Source: Fabrea salina (Eukaryota; Ciliophora; Heterotrichea; Heterotrichida; Fabreidae). From it: a stretch of 64,000 nt of DNA. The stretch's first letter is position 1. Every line of letters starts with the position of its first letter. A program made the position numbers and the translations under genes. The stretch is from positions 62,001-126,000 of the forward strand of contig JALIHJ010000016.1 of assembly GCA_022984795.1 (NCBI GenBank), written 5' to 3'. Shown piece by piece: positions 8,168 to 16,361 of the stretch. A model generated the notes under the pieces. That model made no database searches. It had not been told where the DNA came from and saw only the letters and a list, made by a program, of their open reading frames with translations.

Positions 8168-9196
8168 TCACAAACTCACTGACAAGTTGTGTATGACGCT
8201 TCTTAAGTCTCCGGTTTCCAAACAACTCCAGTCAAAGGGCTCTTCAGCTGTAGGCTCGTCTTCTGGAAGGTGGAGTTCACTTAAGTAAGGGTGGCTCAGG
8301 CACTCTTCAACTGACCACCTTTTGTCAGGGTTGAAAACCAGCATCTTGCTCAGTAAGTCTAGGGCGTCTTCGCTGACTCCAGGAATTAAGGTTTTGAAGT
8401 CTTGCTTTTCATAGTGGGGTAAACTCGTTATTCTTTCTAATAAATCACTGCTTTCAATGAAGTCTAAGTTTTCAGGAGTTCCCAGCACTCTCAAAATAGC
8501 TTCTATTTGGTTCATACAACTGGCCCCCCTGAAAAGAGGAGCTCGTTTCAAAAGACATGCAAAAACACAACCTAAACCCCAAATGTCTATTTTTTTGCAG
8601 TTTTTAAGTGAGTTTGTGAGTTGTTCAGGCGAATAGTACCATCTGTTGTTGATGAATTCTACAGGGCTGTGGAAGTTAAAAGGAGTTGCAAGGTCGAAGC
8701 AGGAAAGTTTCAAGTCGGAGTTGCGGTTTAAATAAACTTTGAAGGGCTTTAAATCATTGATTGAAATGTTAGCAGAGTGAACGTACTTAAGAGCTCTTAA
8801 GATTTGGTAGATAAAGTACTTGTTGTGGTCATTATTGAGTTGCTGGGGAGACGTTACTACTCTTTGGAGGTCTGTGTCCATGTACTCGTAGACTGCGTAC
8901 ACGTCTGTGAAGTTCTCTTGAGACCCTGTGTAGAAAACCTTTTCAAGGAAAACTATGTTTTCATGTCTTAAATGGTGGAGTATTTTAAGTGACTTGCAAG
9001 CTTCTAAAAGCAGTTCTTGAGACTCAAACAACCTTTCGAACTTTTTGATAGCAACTAATTTGCCCGTCACAGTGTCCAAGGCACTTACTGTTATTCCTGA
9101 GGGTGACCTTCCAATGACCTTTTTTATTCGGTACCTTTTGTACACACAAAAAGTTATTCCGGTAACTTTGAAGCATGCCTTATCAAGGGATTCCAT
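8168..9196 (-). CDS. MAPK/CMGC-type pseudokinase
   Basis: A product of 342 residues from the ATG at 9196 (an ATG at 9214 would add six residues but would overlap the divergent gene). The fold is complete and CMGC-like: VAIKK Lys at 51, RHENIV, KKIDIWGLGCVFACLL, FNPDKRWSVEECLSHPYL. The catalytic sites are degraded. HRDLKPxN reads INDLKPFK (146-153): His and Arg are lost, Asp148 and Lys150 kept, Asn replaced by Lys153. The metal-binding DFG is CFD (166-168). The TxY activation lip is absent. Inference: a catalytically inactive scaffold or regulator derived from a MAP kinase. Ends with TGA. Confidence 0.88.
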   Translation of the reverse strand: MESLDKACFKVTGITFCVYKRYRIKKVIGRSPSGITVSALDTVTGKLVAIKKFERLFESQELLLEACKSLKILHHLRHENIVFLEKVFYTGSQENFTDVYAVYEYMDTDLQRVVTSPQQLNNDHNKYFIYQILRALKYVHSANISINDLKPFKVYLNRNSDLKLSCFDLATPFNFHSPVEFINNRWYYSPEQLTNSLKNCKKIDIWGLGCVFACLLKRAPLFRGASCMNQIEAILRVLGTPENLDFIESSDLLERITSLPHYEKQDFKTLIPGVSEDALDLLSKMLVFNPDKRWSVEECLSHPYLSELHLPEDEPTAEEPFDWSCLETGDLRSVIHNLSVSL

Positions 9197-9203
9197 GTTT
9201 ATT

Positions 9204-10019
9204 ATGTTGGGCATTTTTAGTTTAGTTGTAGTTGTAGCTTTTCTTGTAGTTTACTTGTGTGTAGAAAAGCTCCTGTATAACTTTCCCAGGAAAGACTCCA
9301 AGTTCAAACCTAGCGACTGGGGACTAAGTTACTCAAACATCTACTTAAAAACCAAAGACGGAGCACTACTCCACGGCTGGGAAATCCTTCACTCGGACAA
9401 AGCACCTACCTTGGTGTTCTTCCACGGAATATCAGGAAGCATCTCTTTGAGGTGCCATACCATAAACTTGTTGCACAAAGAACTAGAAGTTAACTTAGTG
9501 ATTGTAGACTACAGAGGCTACGGACAAAGCAGGGGTTCTCCTTCGGAAAAGTCTATTTTGCTAGACGCAGAAACAATCATGCAGTACGTAAGAAGCAACC
9601 CTAAGCTGAACAAAAGAGTGTTTTTAATGGGAAGGTCTTTTGGAGGAGCAGTGGCTACTTACTGCGCAAGTAAGTACCAGTGCAGGGGACTAATACTTGA
9701 AAACACCTTTACTTCTATTCCAGACGTGTTAGTTAGTAAGCACTTGAAGTGGTTGGCTTGGTTAGTCCACAGAAACAAGTGGAACAGCTTAGAAAGAATT
9801 CAGAAAGTAGAGTGCCCAGTTCTATTTATCTCTGCTGCAAAGGACGAGCTGGTCCCACCCTCACACATGCACAGACTGTGGAGAGCTAGTTGCTCCAAAA
9901 CAACATTTGTAAAGTTTACCTAGAAACAAATTCCACAAGGAAAGCACAAAGGAGCATGGAAAAAAAACCCTCAAAAGTACAAGGAGTGGCTGAGTGAGTT
10001 TATTAGTTCTAACATTTAA
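9204..10019 (+). CDS. Membrane-anchored alpha/beta hydrolase, ABHD13/BEM46 type
   Basis: Exons 9204-9908 and 9924-10019; 266 residues. One N-terminal membrane anchor (IFSLVVVVAFLVVYLCVEKL), then a serine-hydrolase fold: oxyanion region FFHGISGS, nucleophile elbow GRSFGG, acid loop SAAKDELVPP. The catalytic His lies only in exon 2 (PQGKHKGAW), so splicing is needed for an active enzyme. ABHD13/BEM46 proteins are membrane serine hydrolases; depalmitoylation is reported for relatives, and the substrate here is unknown. An ATG at 9195 is in frame too, but it overlaps the kinase start codon. Confidence 0.88.
9909..9923 (+). other. 15-nt intron
   Basis: GTAAAGTTTACCTAG. The in-frame TAG at its end would otherwise truncate the hydrolase before its catalytic His. 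Confidence 0.92.
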
Positions 10020-10028
10020 ATTTAAATC

Positions 10029-10688
10029 ATGAAAGAAAACCTTTACATCAAAAAAGACTTTAACGAAGAACTTACCAGGGAAAAACTAAGAGACTACCAG
10101 TTAATTCTAGAGTACAAAAGCCTTAGCTTGTATTCTCCACAAGGAGTGTACACCTTGCCTAGTTTAAGCTCAAACTTAACTTGGCACGGCGTGATCTTTG
10201 TCAGACAAGGCTACTACAAAGAAGGTGTTTTCCGCTTTAAAATAGAAATTCCCCACAACTACCCTAATGCAAGACCTGCAGTGTTTTTCTTAAATTACTT
10301 GTACCACCCACTTGTGCACCCCCAAACCGGAGAGCTAAGTATGGGCCCTCAGTTTCCAGTTTGGGTACCTGAGAAAGACTTTATTTTCAGTGTTTTGGCT
10401 TACATCCGGAAAGTCTTTTACTTCAGGGACTTTTGGACAGTTTCTAAGTTTGCACTTAACGAAGAAGCTTTGTTTAACTACACTCAGGACGAAGAAGTTT
10501 TTTGCGAAGAAGTTAACAAGTGCGTTTTGGAGAAGCAAGAAAACCCCTCTGGCAACTTCATGAAGTTCACTGAGTTCAACGCTTTCCACAACAAAGTACT
10601 TAAAGTACTCAGGTCCAACTCAAACGACGAAAAAGGCTGTGAACACTTTATGAAGTGGTTCAGAAGGACATTTAATGGTAACTTTTAG
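10029..10688 (+). CDS. E2-fold protein FTS/AKTIP (no catalytic cysteine)
   Basis: A product of 219 residues. The ubiquitin-conjugating (UEV) fold has the AKTIP signature: LTWHGVIFVRQGYYKEGVFR, IPHNYPNARPAVFF, YHPLVHPQTGELSM, then a helix YIRKVFYFRDF. The position of the catalytic Cys carries none, as in AKTIP/FTS. In animals FTS joins Hook and FHIP proteins to link dynein to cargo; the same role is inferred. Its TAG overlaps the stop of the convergent lipoamide dehydrogenase gene by four bases in total. Confidence 0.85.
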   Translation: MKENLYIKKDFNEELTREKLRDYQLILEYKSLSLYSPQGVYTLPSLSSNLTWHGVIFVRQGYYKEGVFRFKIEIPHNYPNARPAVFFLNYLYHPLVHPQTGELSMGPQFPVWVPEKDFIFSVLAYIRKVFYFRDFWTVSKFALNEEALFNYTQDEEVFCEEVNKCVLEKQENPSGNFMKFTEFNAFHNKVLKVLRSNSNDEKGCEHFMKWFRRTFNGNF

Positions 10689-12112
10689 ATATGAATCGGA
10701 CTGGAGTGGGCAGCCAAGCAAGCTTCCTTAATAGCTTCTGAGAACCCAGGGTGTGCGTGGCAAGTTCTGGCTAAGTCTTCTGAGGCAGCTCCATACTCCA
10801 TGCCCAAAACTCCTTCCATAATGATTTCGCCAGCAGCAGGACCGATCATGTGCATTCCAAGTATTCTGTCAGTCTTAGAGTCAGTAAGTACTTTTACAAG
10901 TCCGTCAGTTTCGTGGTTAGCACGTGCGCGTGAATTAGCAAGGAAAGGGAAACTTCCTTTTTTGTAGTCAATGTTGGCTTCTTTCAGTTGCTCTTCAGTT
11001 TTGCCTACCCAAGCAATTTCGGGGTGGGTGTAGATAACCCAGGGCACTGTTTCGTAACTAATGTGGGAAGTTTCTCCAGCTAAACTTTCAACTACAAAGA
11101 TTCCGTCTTCTTCAGCTTTGTGTGCAAGCATTGGACCAGCTACGCAGTCTCCAATTGCGTAAATGTGGGATTGTTGAGTTTGCAAGTTTTCGTTAACTGG
11201 AATTTTTCCAGCCTTGTCTACCTTAAGTCCAATTGCTTCCAAGTTGAGTCCCTCTGTGTGGGCCTTGCGGCCTACACCAATAAGTACTTTGTCGGCTTCC
11301 ATAGTGGCAGGGACGTTTTCTCCTTCTAAATTGACTTTCACGCTGTCAGCTCCTACTTCTCCCCCAGTCACTTTGGTTTTCAGGTGGAACTTGAGTCCTT
11401 GCTTTTCAAGGATCTTCTTAAGTGTTTTTCCCATTTCTAAGTCAGTTCCTGACCCAATCTTGTCCATGAACTCCACAATAGTAACTTCGGAACCTAGTCT
11501 TGACCAGACACTTCCAAGTTCTAGTCCAATGACTCCAGCTCCCACAACCACTAGCTTTTTAGGGGCTTCTTGGAGTTCCATGGCTCCGGTTGAGCTGAGA
11601 ACGTTTTTTTCGTCGATGGGCAGAATTCCTCCAGGCAAGGCAGCGGGTTCTGAGCCAGTTGCAATGATGATGTTCTTAGCAGTGAGTTTGTCTGTTCCGT
11701 TGACAGTGAGTTCATTTTTGCCGCTGAAGGCAGCAGCTCCCTTTACGTAAGTAACTTTGTTCTTTTTGAAAAGGCCTTCAACTCCTTTAGTTAGTCCGTC
11801 TACAGCTTTCTTTTTGGACTTCATCATCTGAGGAATGTCAGCCCTTACATTTTCACAGATCACTCCGTGGTGTTTGAACTCGTGCTGTGCTTCCACAAAC
11901 TTGTGAGAAGAGTTCAGAAGTGCTTTGGCAGGAATGCACCCTACGTTGAGGCAAGTGCCTCCTAGAGTGCCTCTTTTTTCTATGCATGCTGTTTTAAAGC
12001 CTAGTTGAGCAGCTTTTATGGCAGCAACGTATCCGCCAGGTCCTCCACCCACAACTGCCAAGTCGTACTCAAACGAAGCAAAGCGCCTAGCAAAACGAAG
12101 TTTCCCCAGCAT
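10685..12112 (-). CDS. DLD: Dihydrolipoyl dehydrogenase (E3), mitochondrial
   Basis: A product of 475 residues, full length. A short basic N terminus (MLGKLRFARRFASF) looks like a mitochondrial presequence. FAD-binding GGGPGG (22-27), redox pair Cys54/Cys59 in GGTCLNVGCIPAKALL, NAD site VVGAGVIGLELGSVW, and the C-terminal catalytic HAHPGFSEA. The enzyme reoxidises dihydrolipoamide in the pyruvate, 2-oxoglutarate and branched-chain dehydrogenase complexes and in glycine cleavage. No intron. A TATAAAA string stands directly before the ATG. Confidence 0.97.
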   Translation of the reverse strand: MLGKLRFARRFASFEYDLAVVGGGPGGYVAAIKAAQLGFKTACIEKRGTLGGTCLNVGCIPAKALLNSSHKFVEAQHEFKHHGVICENVRADIPQMMKSKKKAVDGLTKGVEGLFKKNKVTYVKGAAAFSGKNELTVNGTDKLTAKNIIIATGSEPAALPGGILPIDEKNVLSSTGAMELQEAPKKLVVVGAGVIGLELGSVWSRLGSEVTIVEFMDKIGSGTDLEMGKTLKKILEKQGLKFHLKTKVTGGEVGADSVKVNLEGENVPATMEADKVLIGVGRKAHTEGLNLEAIGLKVDKAGKIPVNENLQTQQSHIYAIGDCVAGPMLAHKAEEDGIFVVESLAGETSHISYETVPWVIYTHPEIAWVGKTEEQLKEANIDYKKGSFPFLANSRARANHETDGLVKVLTDSKTDRILGMHMIGPAAGEIIMEGVLGMEYGAASEDLARTCHAHPGFSEAIKEACLAAHSSPIHI

Positions 12113-12198
12113 TTTTATAAATGTGGTAAATAATCATTTCTGTTGGTTTCATGATTTTAACACTGACTTAACTATGTTTGGGTTCGGGAGGAGTAAAT

Positions 12199-13464
12199 AT
12201 GAAGTTTGTGTTGGGAGTTCTTTTTCTAGTTGCTTTCGGCAGAGGGTTTCTCAGGACCCACGACTTGGAATCTTTAGAAGTTACTCAGGTCACTGAGGGG
12301 TTCCTCAGTTCTATTTTGCTTGACACTTCAAAAGACTGTGTACAGAACTATCAAAGAGTCCTCTCAGAACTCCAAACTGCTGTTCATCTGCTTCCAGAAA
12401 GTACCTCTGAGGCTCTGCAAAGGGCTTCAGAAGTTACTCAGCTGCTGAAGAACTGTTCTCAAGGAAAAAACTACCCAAGACTTGGAGTCCCTATTCAGCT
12501 GAACTACATTTACCAGGAAATCCAAGACTGCATTCTGGCTAAAAGCTGGTTTGACTTAGGTTATAATCTAGGCTTGCTAGTTAACAACCAAGAAACTCAA
12601 AGGGTTCTTTTAGTCATCGAAGGGTTCTTTGAAGGCATGGCTTTAGAAATGAAATCCAGTGAGGTAGTTCCTTGCATAACTGACTTGAACCAGATCACTG
12701 CAAGCATCGAACAAGCAGTAAGTGATTTCGAACTTAAAACTTTCAAAGGAGTTAGGAAAGGGATTTCAGACTTAGCAGAGGCCTTTTCAATAATGCCCCA
12801 AGCCATGAAGCTATGCACAAAAAGCACCCACGAAACAGCCAACACAGTAGAAAAGGTACTGGAAGAGTTTAGAAGTCCCTGGAGTTTGCTGTACCATGTG
12901 GGAAAAGCTATAGTATTAGACGGACACAACATTTACTCAGAACTATCAGGAGCCATAACTGCTTGGAAGCACCAAGACTGGTTTAAGTGCGGAGTGGACC
13001 TAGGAGAAGCAATGTTCGCCTTCATTAAGTACGGAGAAAAAAAGCCCGAGCCAACTCACATTGCTTTAGGAATCCTCAATGGCATGGAAATTCCAGTTGA
13101 CCACAAAGAACTAGAACCTTGTCTTAGCTTTGACTCTGAGAAGTTCTTAACTGGACTTGCCAGTTTTGAAAAAAACACCTTTGACGGGGCCTTAGAAGGA
13201 CTGGATTACTTTGCTGAAGGAATAAAAAGCATTCCTTTAGCTATTAGGAAGTGCAAGCAGGAGCACTCAAGCGAGGCTTTTAAACTAGAAAATGCCTACA
13301 GAGTTCTTAAGGAGCCTAACAGTTTAGTGTGGGGCGACTTAGTTCTTTTGAACGGAAAAGAAGTTTACCTGAAGCATGCAATACTGAACTTAAAAGTTGA
13401 AGACTGGTACAACTTTGGAGTTCACTTAGGAAGAACCCTGCTAAGTGTACATAACTCTTTATAA
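12199..13464 (+). CDS. Secreted helical-repeat protein, unknown family
   Basis: A product of 421 residues. The start MKFVLGVLFLVAFGRG gives a signal peptide. The mature protein holds two full modules of about 130-140 residues and a partial first one. Each module goes from 'G..G........C' through a long helix pair to 'W[FY]xxGxxLGxxL'; compare DWFKCGVDLGEAMFAFI with DWYNFGVHLGRTLLSV and SWFDLGYNLGLLV. The protein at 31384 uses the same plan (FIEGFYLGYKG, AGEYFGKAMKLL). Conserved cysteines suggest a disulfide per module. I do not recognise the family or function. Confidence 0.7.
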   Translation: MKFVLGVLFLVAFGRGFLRTHDLESLEVTQVTEGFLSSILLDTSKDCVQNYQRVLSELQTAVHLLPESTSEALQRASEVTQLLKNCSQGKNYPRLGVPIQLNYIYQEIQDCILAKSWFDLGYNLGLLVNNQETQRVLLVIEGFFEGMALEMKSSEVVPCITDLNQITASIEQAVSDFELKTFKGVRKGISDLAEAFSIMPQAMKLCTKSTHETANTVEKVLEEFRSPWSLLYHVGKAIVLDGHNIYSELSGAITAWKHQDWFKCGVDLGEAMFAFIKYGEKKPEPTHIALGILNGMEIPVDHKELEPCLSFDSEKFLTGLASFEKNTFDGALEGLDYFAEGIKSIPLAIRKCKQEHSSEAFKLENAYRVLKEPNSLVWGDLVLLNGKEVYLKHAILNLKVEDWYNFGVHLGRTLLSVHNSL

Positions 13465-13469
13465 ATAGT

Positions 13470-14258
13470 TTATTTATCCCTTAAGTGCTCGTAAAAGCGG
13501 TAAATGACGTCCAAAAACTCTTGAATGGCAGTTTCTAGGTCGTCGTTGACTATAAAGTACTGGAAAAGTTTAGAGTCAGACTGGGCGTCTTCAATTTCTT
13601 TCTGAGCATTCCTGAGCCTGACCCTGAGTACACTTTCTTCGTCAGTGTTTCTTGCTTTGAGTCTGTCTTCAAGTTGCTTCATGGTTTTGGGCATGATAAA
13701 CACTCTGTTAAAGTCAAGTCCGCTCTCCCAGATCTGCTTTACTCCTTGCACGTCAATGTCAAGTAGGCATACTTTGCCCCTTGCGTAGACGTCTTCTACA
13801 GTGTGTTTGCTAGTGCCGTAGTAGTTGCCGTGTACACAGGCCCACTCCAAGAACTCACCTTGGTCTTTTTTCTGTTCGAACTCTTCAATGCTTAAGAAAA
13901 AGTACTCTCGGCCGTGTTCCTCGCCTTCCCTAGGTTTTCTTGTAGTTGAAGAAACTGAAAACTCAAACACTCCTGGAAACAGTTCCCTCAGTCTGTTGAT
14001 GAAGGTGCTTTTTCCTACTCCTGAAGGGCCTACTATTGCAAGTGGTTTGTTTTTGATAGGGTTTGGGTTGAACTTAGCAAAGTACTCTTTTGCAAAAAGA
14101 ATTAAGTCTTCTGGTTTGTGGTACAGAACTTCTGTAGTGAAGTCGTTCAGCAGTTGGGTCAGTTCAGGGTGGGACTCTAGGTATTGTTTGTGGTAGTCAA
14201 TCAACTCTGTTTTCCTCAAGTCAATTATTTGTTGTTCTTTTAGGTCAAACCCTTCCAT
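13470..14258 (-). CDS. Guanylate kinase with an N-terminal RIIa/Dpy-30-like domain
   Basis: A product of 262 residues. Guanylate kinase converts GMP to GDP. Its P-loop GPSGVGKS lies at 77-84, followed by SSTTRKPREGEEHGREYFF (GMP site) and DIDVQGVKQ. Typical enzymes have about 200 residues; the extra N terminus (about 25-65) contains YLESHPELTQLLNDF and YHKPEDLILFAKEYF, which match the PKA RII-alpha dimerisation/docking pattern used by cilium proteins to bind AKAP-type helices. Inference: a cilium-targeted guanylate kinase that supplies GDP/GTP near the axoneme. Confidence 0.9.
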   Translation of the reverse strand: MEGFDLKEQQIIDLRKTELIDYHKQYLESHPELTQLLNDFTTEVLYHKPEDLILFAKEYFAKFNPNPIKNKPLAIVGPSGVGKSTFINRLRELFPGVFEFSVSSTTRKPREGEEHGREYFFLSIEEFEQKKDQGEFLEWACVHGNYYGTSKHTVEDVYARGKVCLLDIDVQGVKQIWESGLDFNRVFIMPKTMKQLEDRLKARNTDEESVLRVRLRNAQKEIEDAQSDSKLFQYFIVNDDLETAIQEFLDVIYRFYEHLRDK

Positions 14259-14303
14259 TTAAGTATAAATGTATATTAGCTTAAAAGGCTCTAAGCTGTA
14301 CAA

Positions 14304-14594
14304 TTATTCGCGGCGCTCGCCAGTCTGCTCCTGGACCTTTTCTCTAGCTTGCTCTGCAGTCTCTTGTGTTTTTTCTTTGGCTTGTTGGGCAGTCTCTTTG
14401 GCCTGCTGTCCAGTCTCTTGGGCTGACTCTTTGGTCTCTTCTGATTTCCCAGAGATCCAACTAGTGGCTTTTTCGTAGGCGCCTGATACGCTTTGGGAAA
14501 CCTGTTCAGCAGTTCCTTTAGCGTATTCCTTTGCTTTCTGAGTCACGGGTTTTTGCTCTTGTGAGGTCTCGGGCTTGCTTTCCTGAGATGACAT
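14304..14594 (-). CDS. Small LEA-like hydrophilic protein
   Basis: A product of 96 residues beginning MSSQESKPETSQEQ. It consists of Lys/Glu/Ala/Gln-rich 11-residue-type repeats (QAKETAQQAKEKTQETAEQA), as in group 3 LEA proteins, which are disordered in solution and become helical on drying or at membranes. No signal peptide or cysteine. A stress or membrane-protective role is an inference. A second, shorter protein of similar style lies at 22036. Confidence 0.65.
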   Translation of the reverse strand: MSSQESKPETSQEQKPVTQKAKEYAKGTAEQVSQSVSGAYEKATSWISGKSEETKESAQETGQQAKETAQQAKEKTQETAEQAREKVQEQTGERRE

Positions 14595-14852
14595 TTTTGT
14601 ATTTAGTTCATGTGAGGTTCTATTTATGATTGGCAATATGGCTATTTTCTGATCTTTTTACTGTAAACACACTTTGTTCTAAAAACTAAGTTTGTAAGCT
14701 GCAAACTTCTTCAACCCTTACTGAGTAGTGTTTTTAACAGTTAATTAAAAACTAAGCACTTAAAAACTAGTAGTTTAGAATGCTTAGTTTACTAAGTACT
14801 TTAAAGCTATTAGGTGCTAAAAGCTTTCATATAGTAAATAAAAAAGTCGTTA
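14595..14852. other. 258-bp AT-rich gap, the largest in the window
   Basis: Lies between two divergent genes. It holds short repeated strings (AAAACTAAG twice; ACTTAAAAACTAG; ACTAAGTACTTTAAAG) and no convincing reading frame, tRNA or hairpin. A divergent control region is the simplest view. Confidence 0.4.
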
Positions 14853-15659
14853 ATGTATACTCCTTCGACACCACTGAAAGTAATCAACCTAAGTCAATCC
14901 CCACAAAGGCGCTCTGTAAACATCAGCCAAGAACTCACAAAAGCACAGCAGCGCACTCTAGAGTACTCTAAAGCTCTTTCAAGTAGACTCCAAGAATTCC
15001 AATCTAAATCCTTCAACGGACCCCCAACAGAAGAAGACCCCTGCCAATTCCACAAAGAACTAGTAACATTAAGCGAAAACTACTGCAGTTACTTGCAAAG
15101 CCAGCCTACTAAAACAACCCAAAAACAAAAAGACATCGAAAGTGTTAACTCCAACCTGCAAAAAGGACTGTCTGAACTTGAACAAACTCAAGAACATGAA
15201 AAACTCAGACTTTCTAAGAAAGTCTCCCAACTCAACTCAGACTTCACTAAAAAGTACGAAAAAGTCCAAAGAGAAGCTTTAAAACAACTAGAACAACTCA
15301 AAAACAACTTAATCAGCCAAATCAGAGAAGAACAGAAAACTAGTCAAGCCCGAGTCCAAGAGAAGGTTGCCCAGATCAAAAAGTCCATTGCTCCCGAAAC
15401 TTCTAAGTTTGCTATTCGTTCTTCGTCAGTTAGGGCCAAATCGCCTTCTAAAAGCAATAAGCTTTCTACTCCCTCTAAAGTTCTTAAAACAAAACAAGTT
15501 TACGAAAAACTAGAACAGTCTCGACAGAAACTAAGGAACCTCTACTCCAACTCAACTACTCCAATAAAGTCACTAGTTGACTCTACTGAACTTTTCTCTG
15601 CAGACACTCCTCCTAGTCCACACTCCCCACTTATAAAGCTTTATCCCATAATTCATTAA
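14853..15659 (+). CDS. Coiled-coil protein
   Basis: A product of 268 residues. Low-complexity start (MYTPSTPLKVINLSQSPQRR), a long coiled coil from about 80 to 190 (EKLRLSKKVSQLNSDF, YEKVQREALKQLEQLKNNLI), then a Ser/Pro/Lys-rich tail with SP and TP sites (SVRAKSPSKSNKLSTPSKV). Cytoskeletal or basal-body association is possible but unproven. Confidence 0.6.
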   Translation: MYTPSTPLKVINLSQSPQRRSVNISQELTKAQQRTLEYSKALSSRLQEFQSKSFNGPPTEEDPCQFHKELVTLSENYCSYLQSQPTKTTQKQKDIESVNSNLQKGLSELEQTQEHEKLRLSKKVSQLNSDFTKKYEKVQREALKQLEQLKNNLISQIREEQKTSQARVQEKVAQIKKSIAPETSKFAIRSSSVRAKSPSKSNKLSTPSKVLKTKQVYEKLEQSRQKLRNLYSNSTTPIKSLVDSTELFSADTPPSPHSPLIKLYPIIH

Positions 15660-15672
15660 ATATAATCCATAA

Positions 15673-16338
15673 ATGTCATTGTCAGCCTCAAACCCACAAG
15701 CCCTGGAAGAAGCCCTTCAAAACAACCTTTACCTCACTGGAGACTTACCAACCTCTACAGACGCCCAAGTCTTCTCTCAGTTCCAAGAAAACGTTCCTGA
15801 CAAAGCTGCTCACCCCCACCTTTACTCATGGTACTGCTTCATCAACCAATTCAGCGACAAGATCCGCAGCACCTGGGCTGCGCCTGCAGATGCTGAAGCT
15901 GAAGATGATTTTGACCTCTTTGCAGAAGACCCCAACTTGGAAGAAGAAAGCAAAAAGATTGCTGAGGAAAAAGCCAAGTCCAAAAAACAAGCCCCTGTTG
16001 GAAGGAGCAGTGTGGTCTTCGAAGTCAAACCTAACTACAGCACCGTCAACTTAGACGAACTTGCACAAAGGATCCACAACGAAATCCAGCTTCCAGGACT
16101 TAAGTGGGGAGATGACTACAAAAAACAACCTGTGGCCTTTGGTCTTTACAAGTTACTAATGGGATGCGTGATTGAAGACACAGTTGAAACCGATATGATC
16201 GTTGAAAAGATCATGGAGTTCAGAGGCGAAGTCGAGATTGAAGAGGAAGACGACGAAGGAGAAGCCACTGGAAACGTTACCAAGGAAGAAGATGACCTAG
16301 TACAGAGCGTGGACATCGGTGCCTTCCAGAAGCTCTAA
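15673..16338 (+). CDS. EEF1B: Translation elongation factor eEF1B (beta/delta-type exchange factor)
   Basis: A product of 221 residues. It reloads eEF1A with GTP during elongation. An N-terminal helical part, an acidic linker (DDFDLFAEDPNLEEE), and the C-terminal exchange domain (FEVKPNYSTVNLDELAQRI, LKWGDDYKKQPVAFGLYKL), ending VQSVDIGAFQKL, nearly the invariant family ending. Gly-rich and acidic insert near 185-200 (EEEDDEGEATG). Intron-free. Confidence 0.95.
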   Translation: MSLSASNPQALEEALQNNLYLTGDLPTSTDAQVFSQFQENVPDKAAHPHLYSWYCFINQFSDKIRSTWAAPADAEAEDDFDLFAEDPNLEEESKKIAEEKAKSKKQAPVGRSSVVFEVKPNYSTVNLDELAQRIHNEIQLPGLKWGDDYKKQPVAFGLYKLLMGCVIEDTVETDMIVEKIMEFRGEVEIEEEDDEGEATGNVTKEEDDLVQSVDIGAFQKL

Positions 16339-16361
16339 ATAACACTTCTAAGCGTAATAAT

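Noticed and set aside
11214-11750. Open frame of 178 codons on the plus strand
   Set aside because: Antisense of dihydrolipoyl dehydrogenase; Ser/Pro-rich low complexity without motifs.
14780-14971. Open frame of 63 codons on the plus strand
   Set aside because: It overlaps the start of the coiled-coil gene at 14853 in another frame and has no supporting features.
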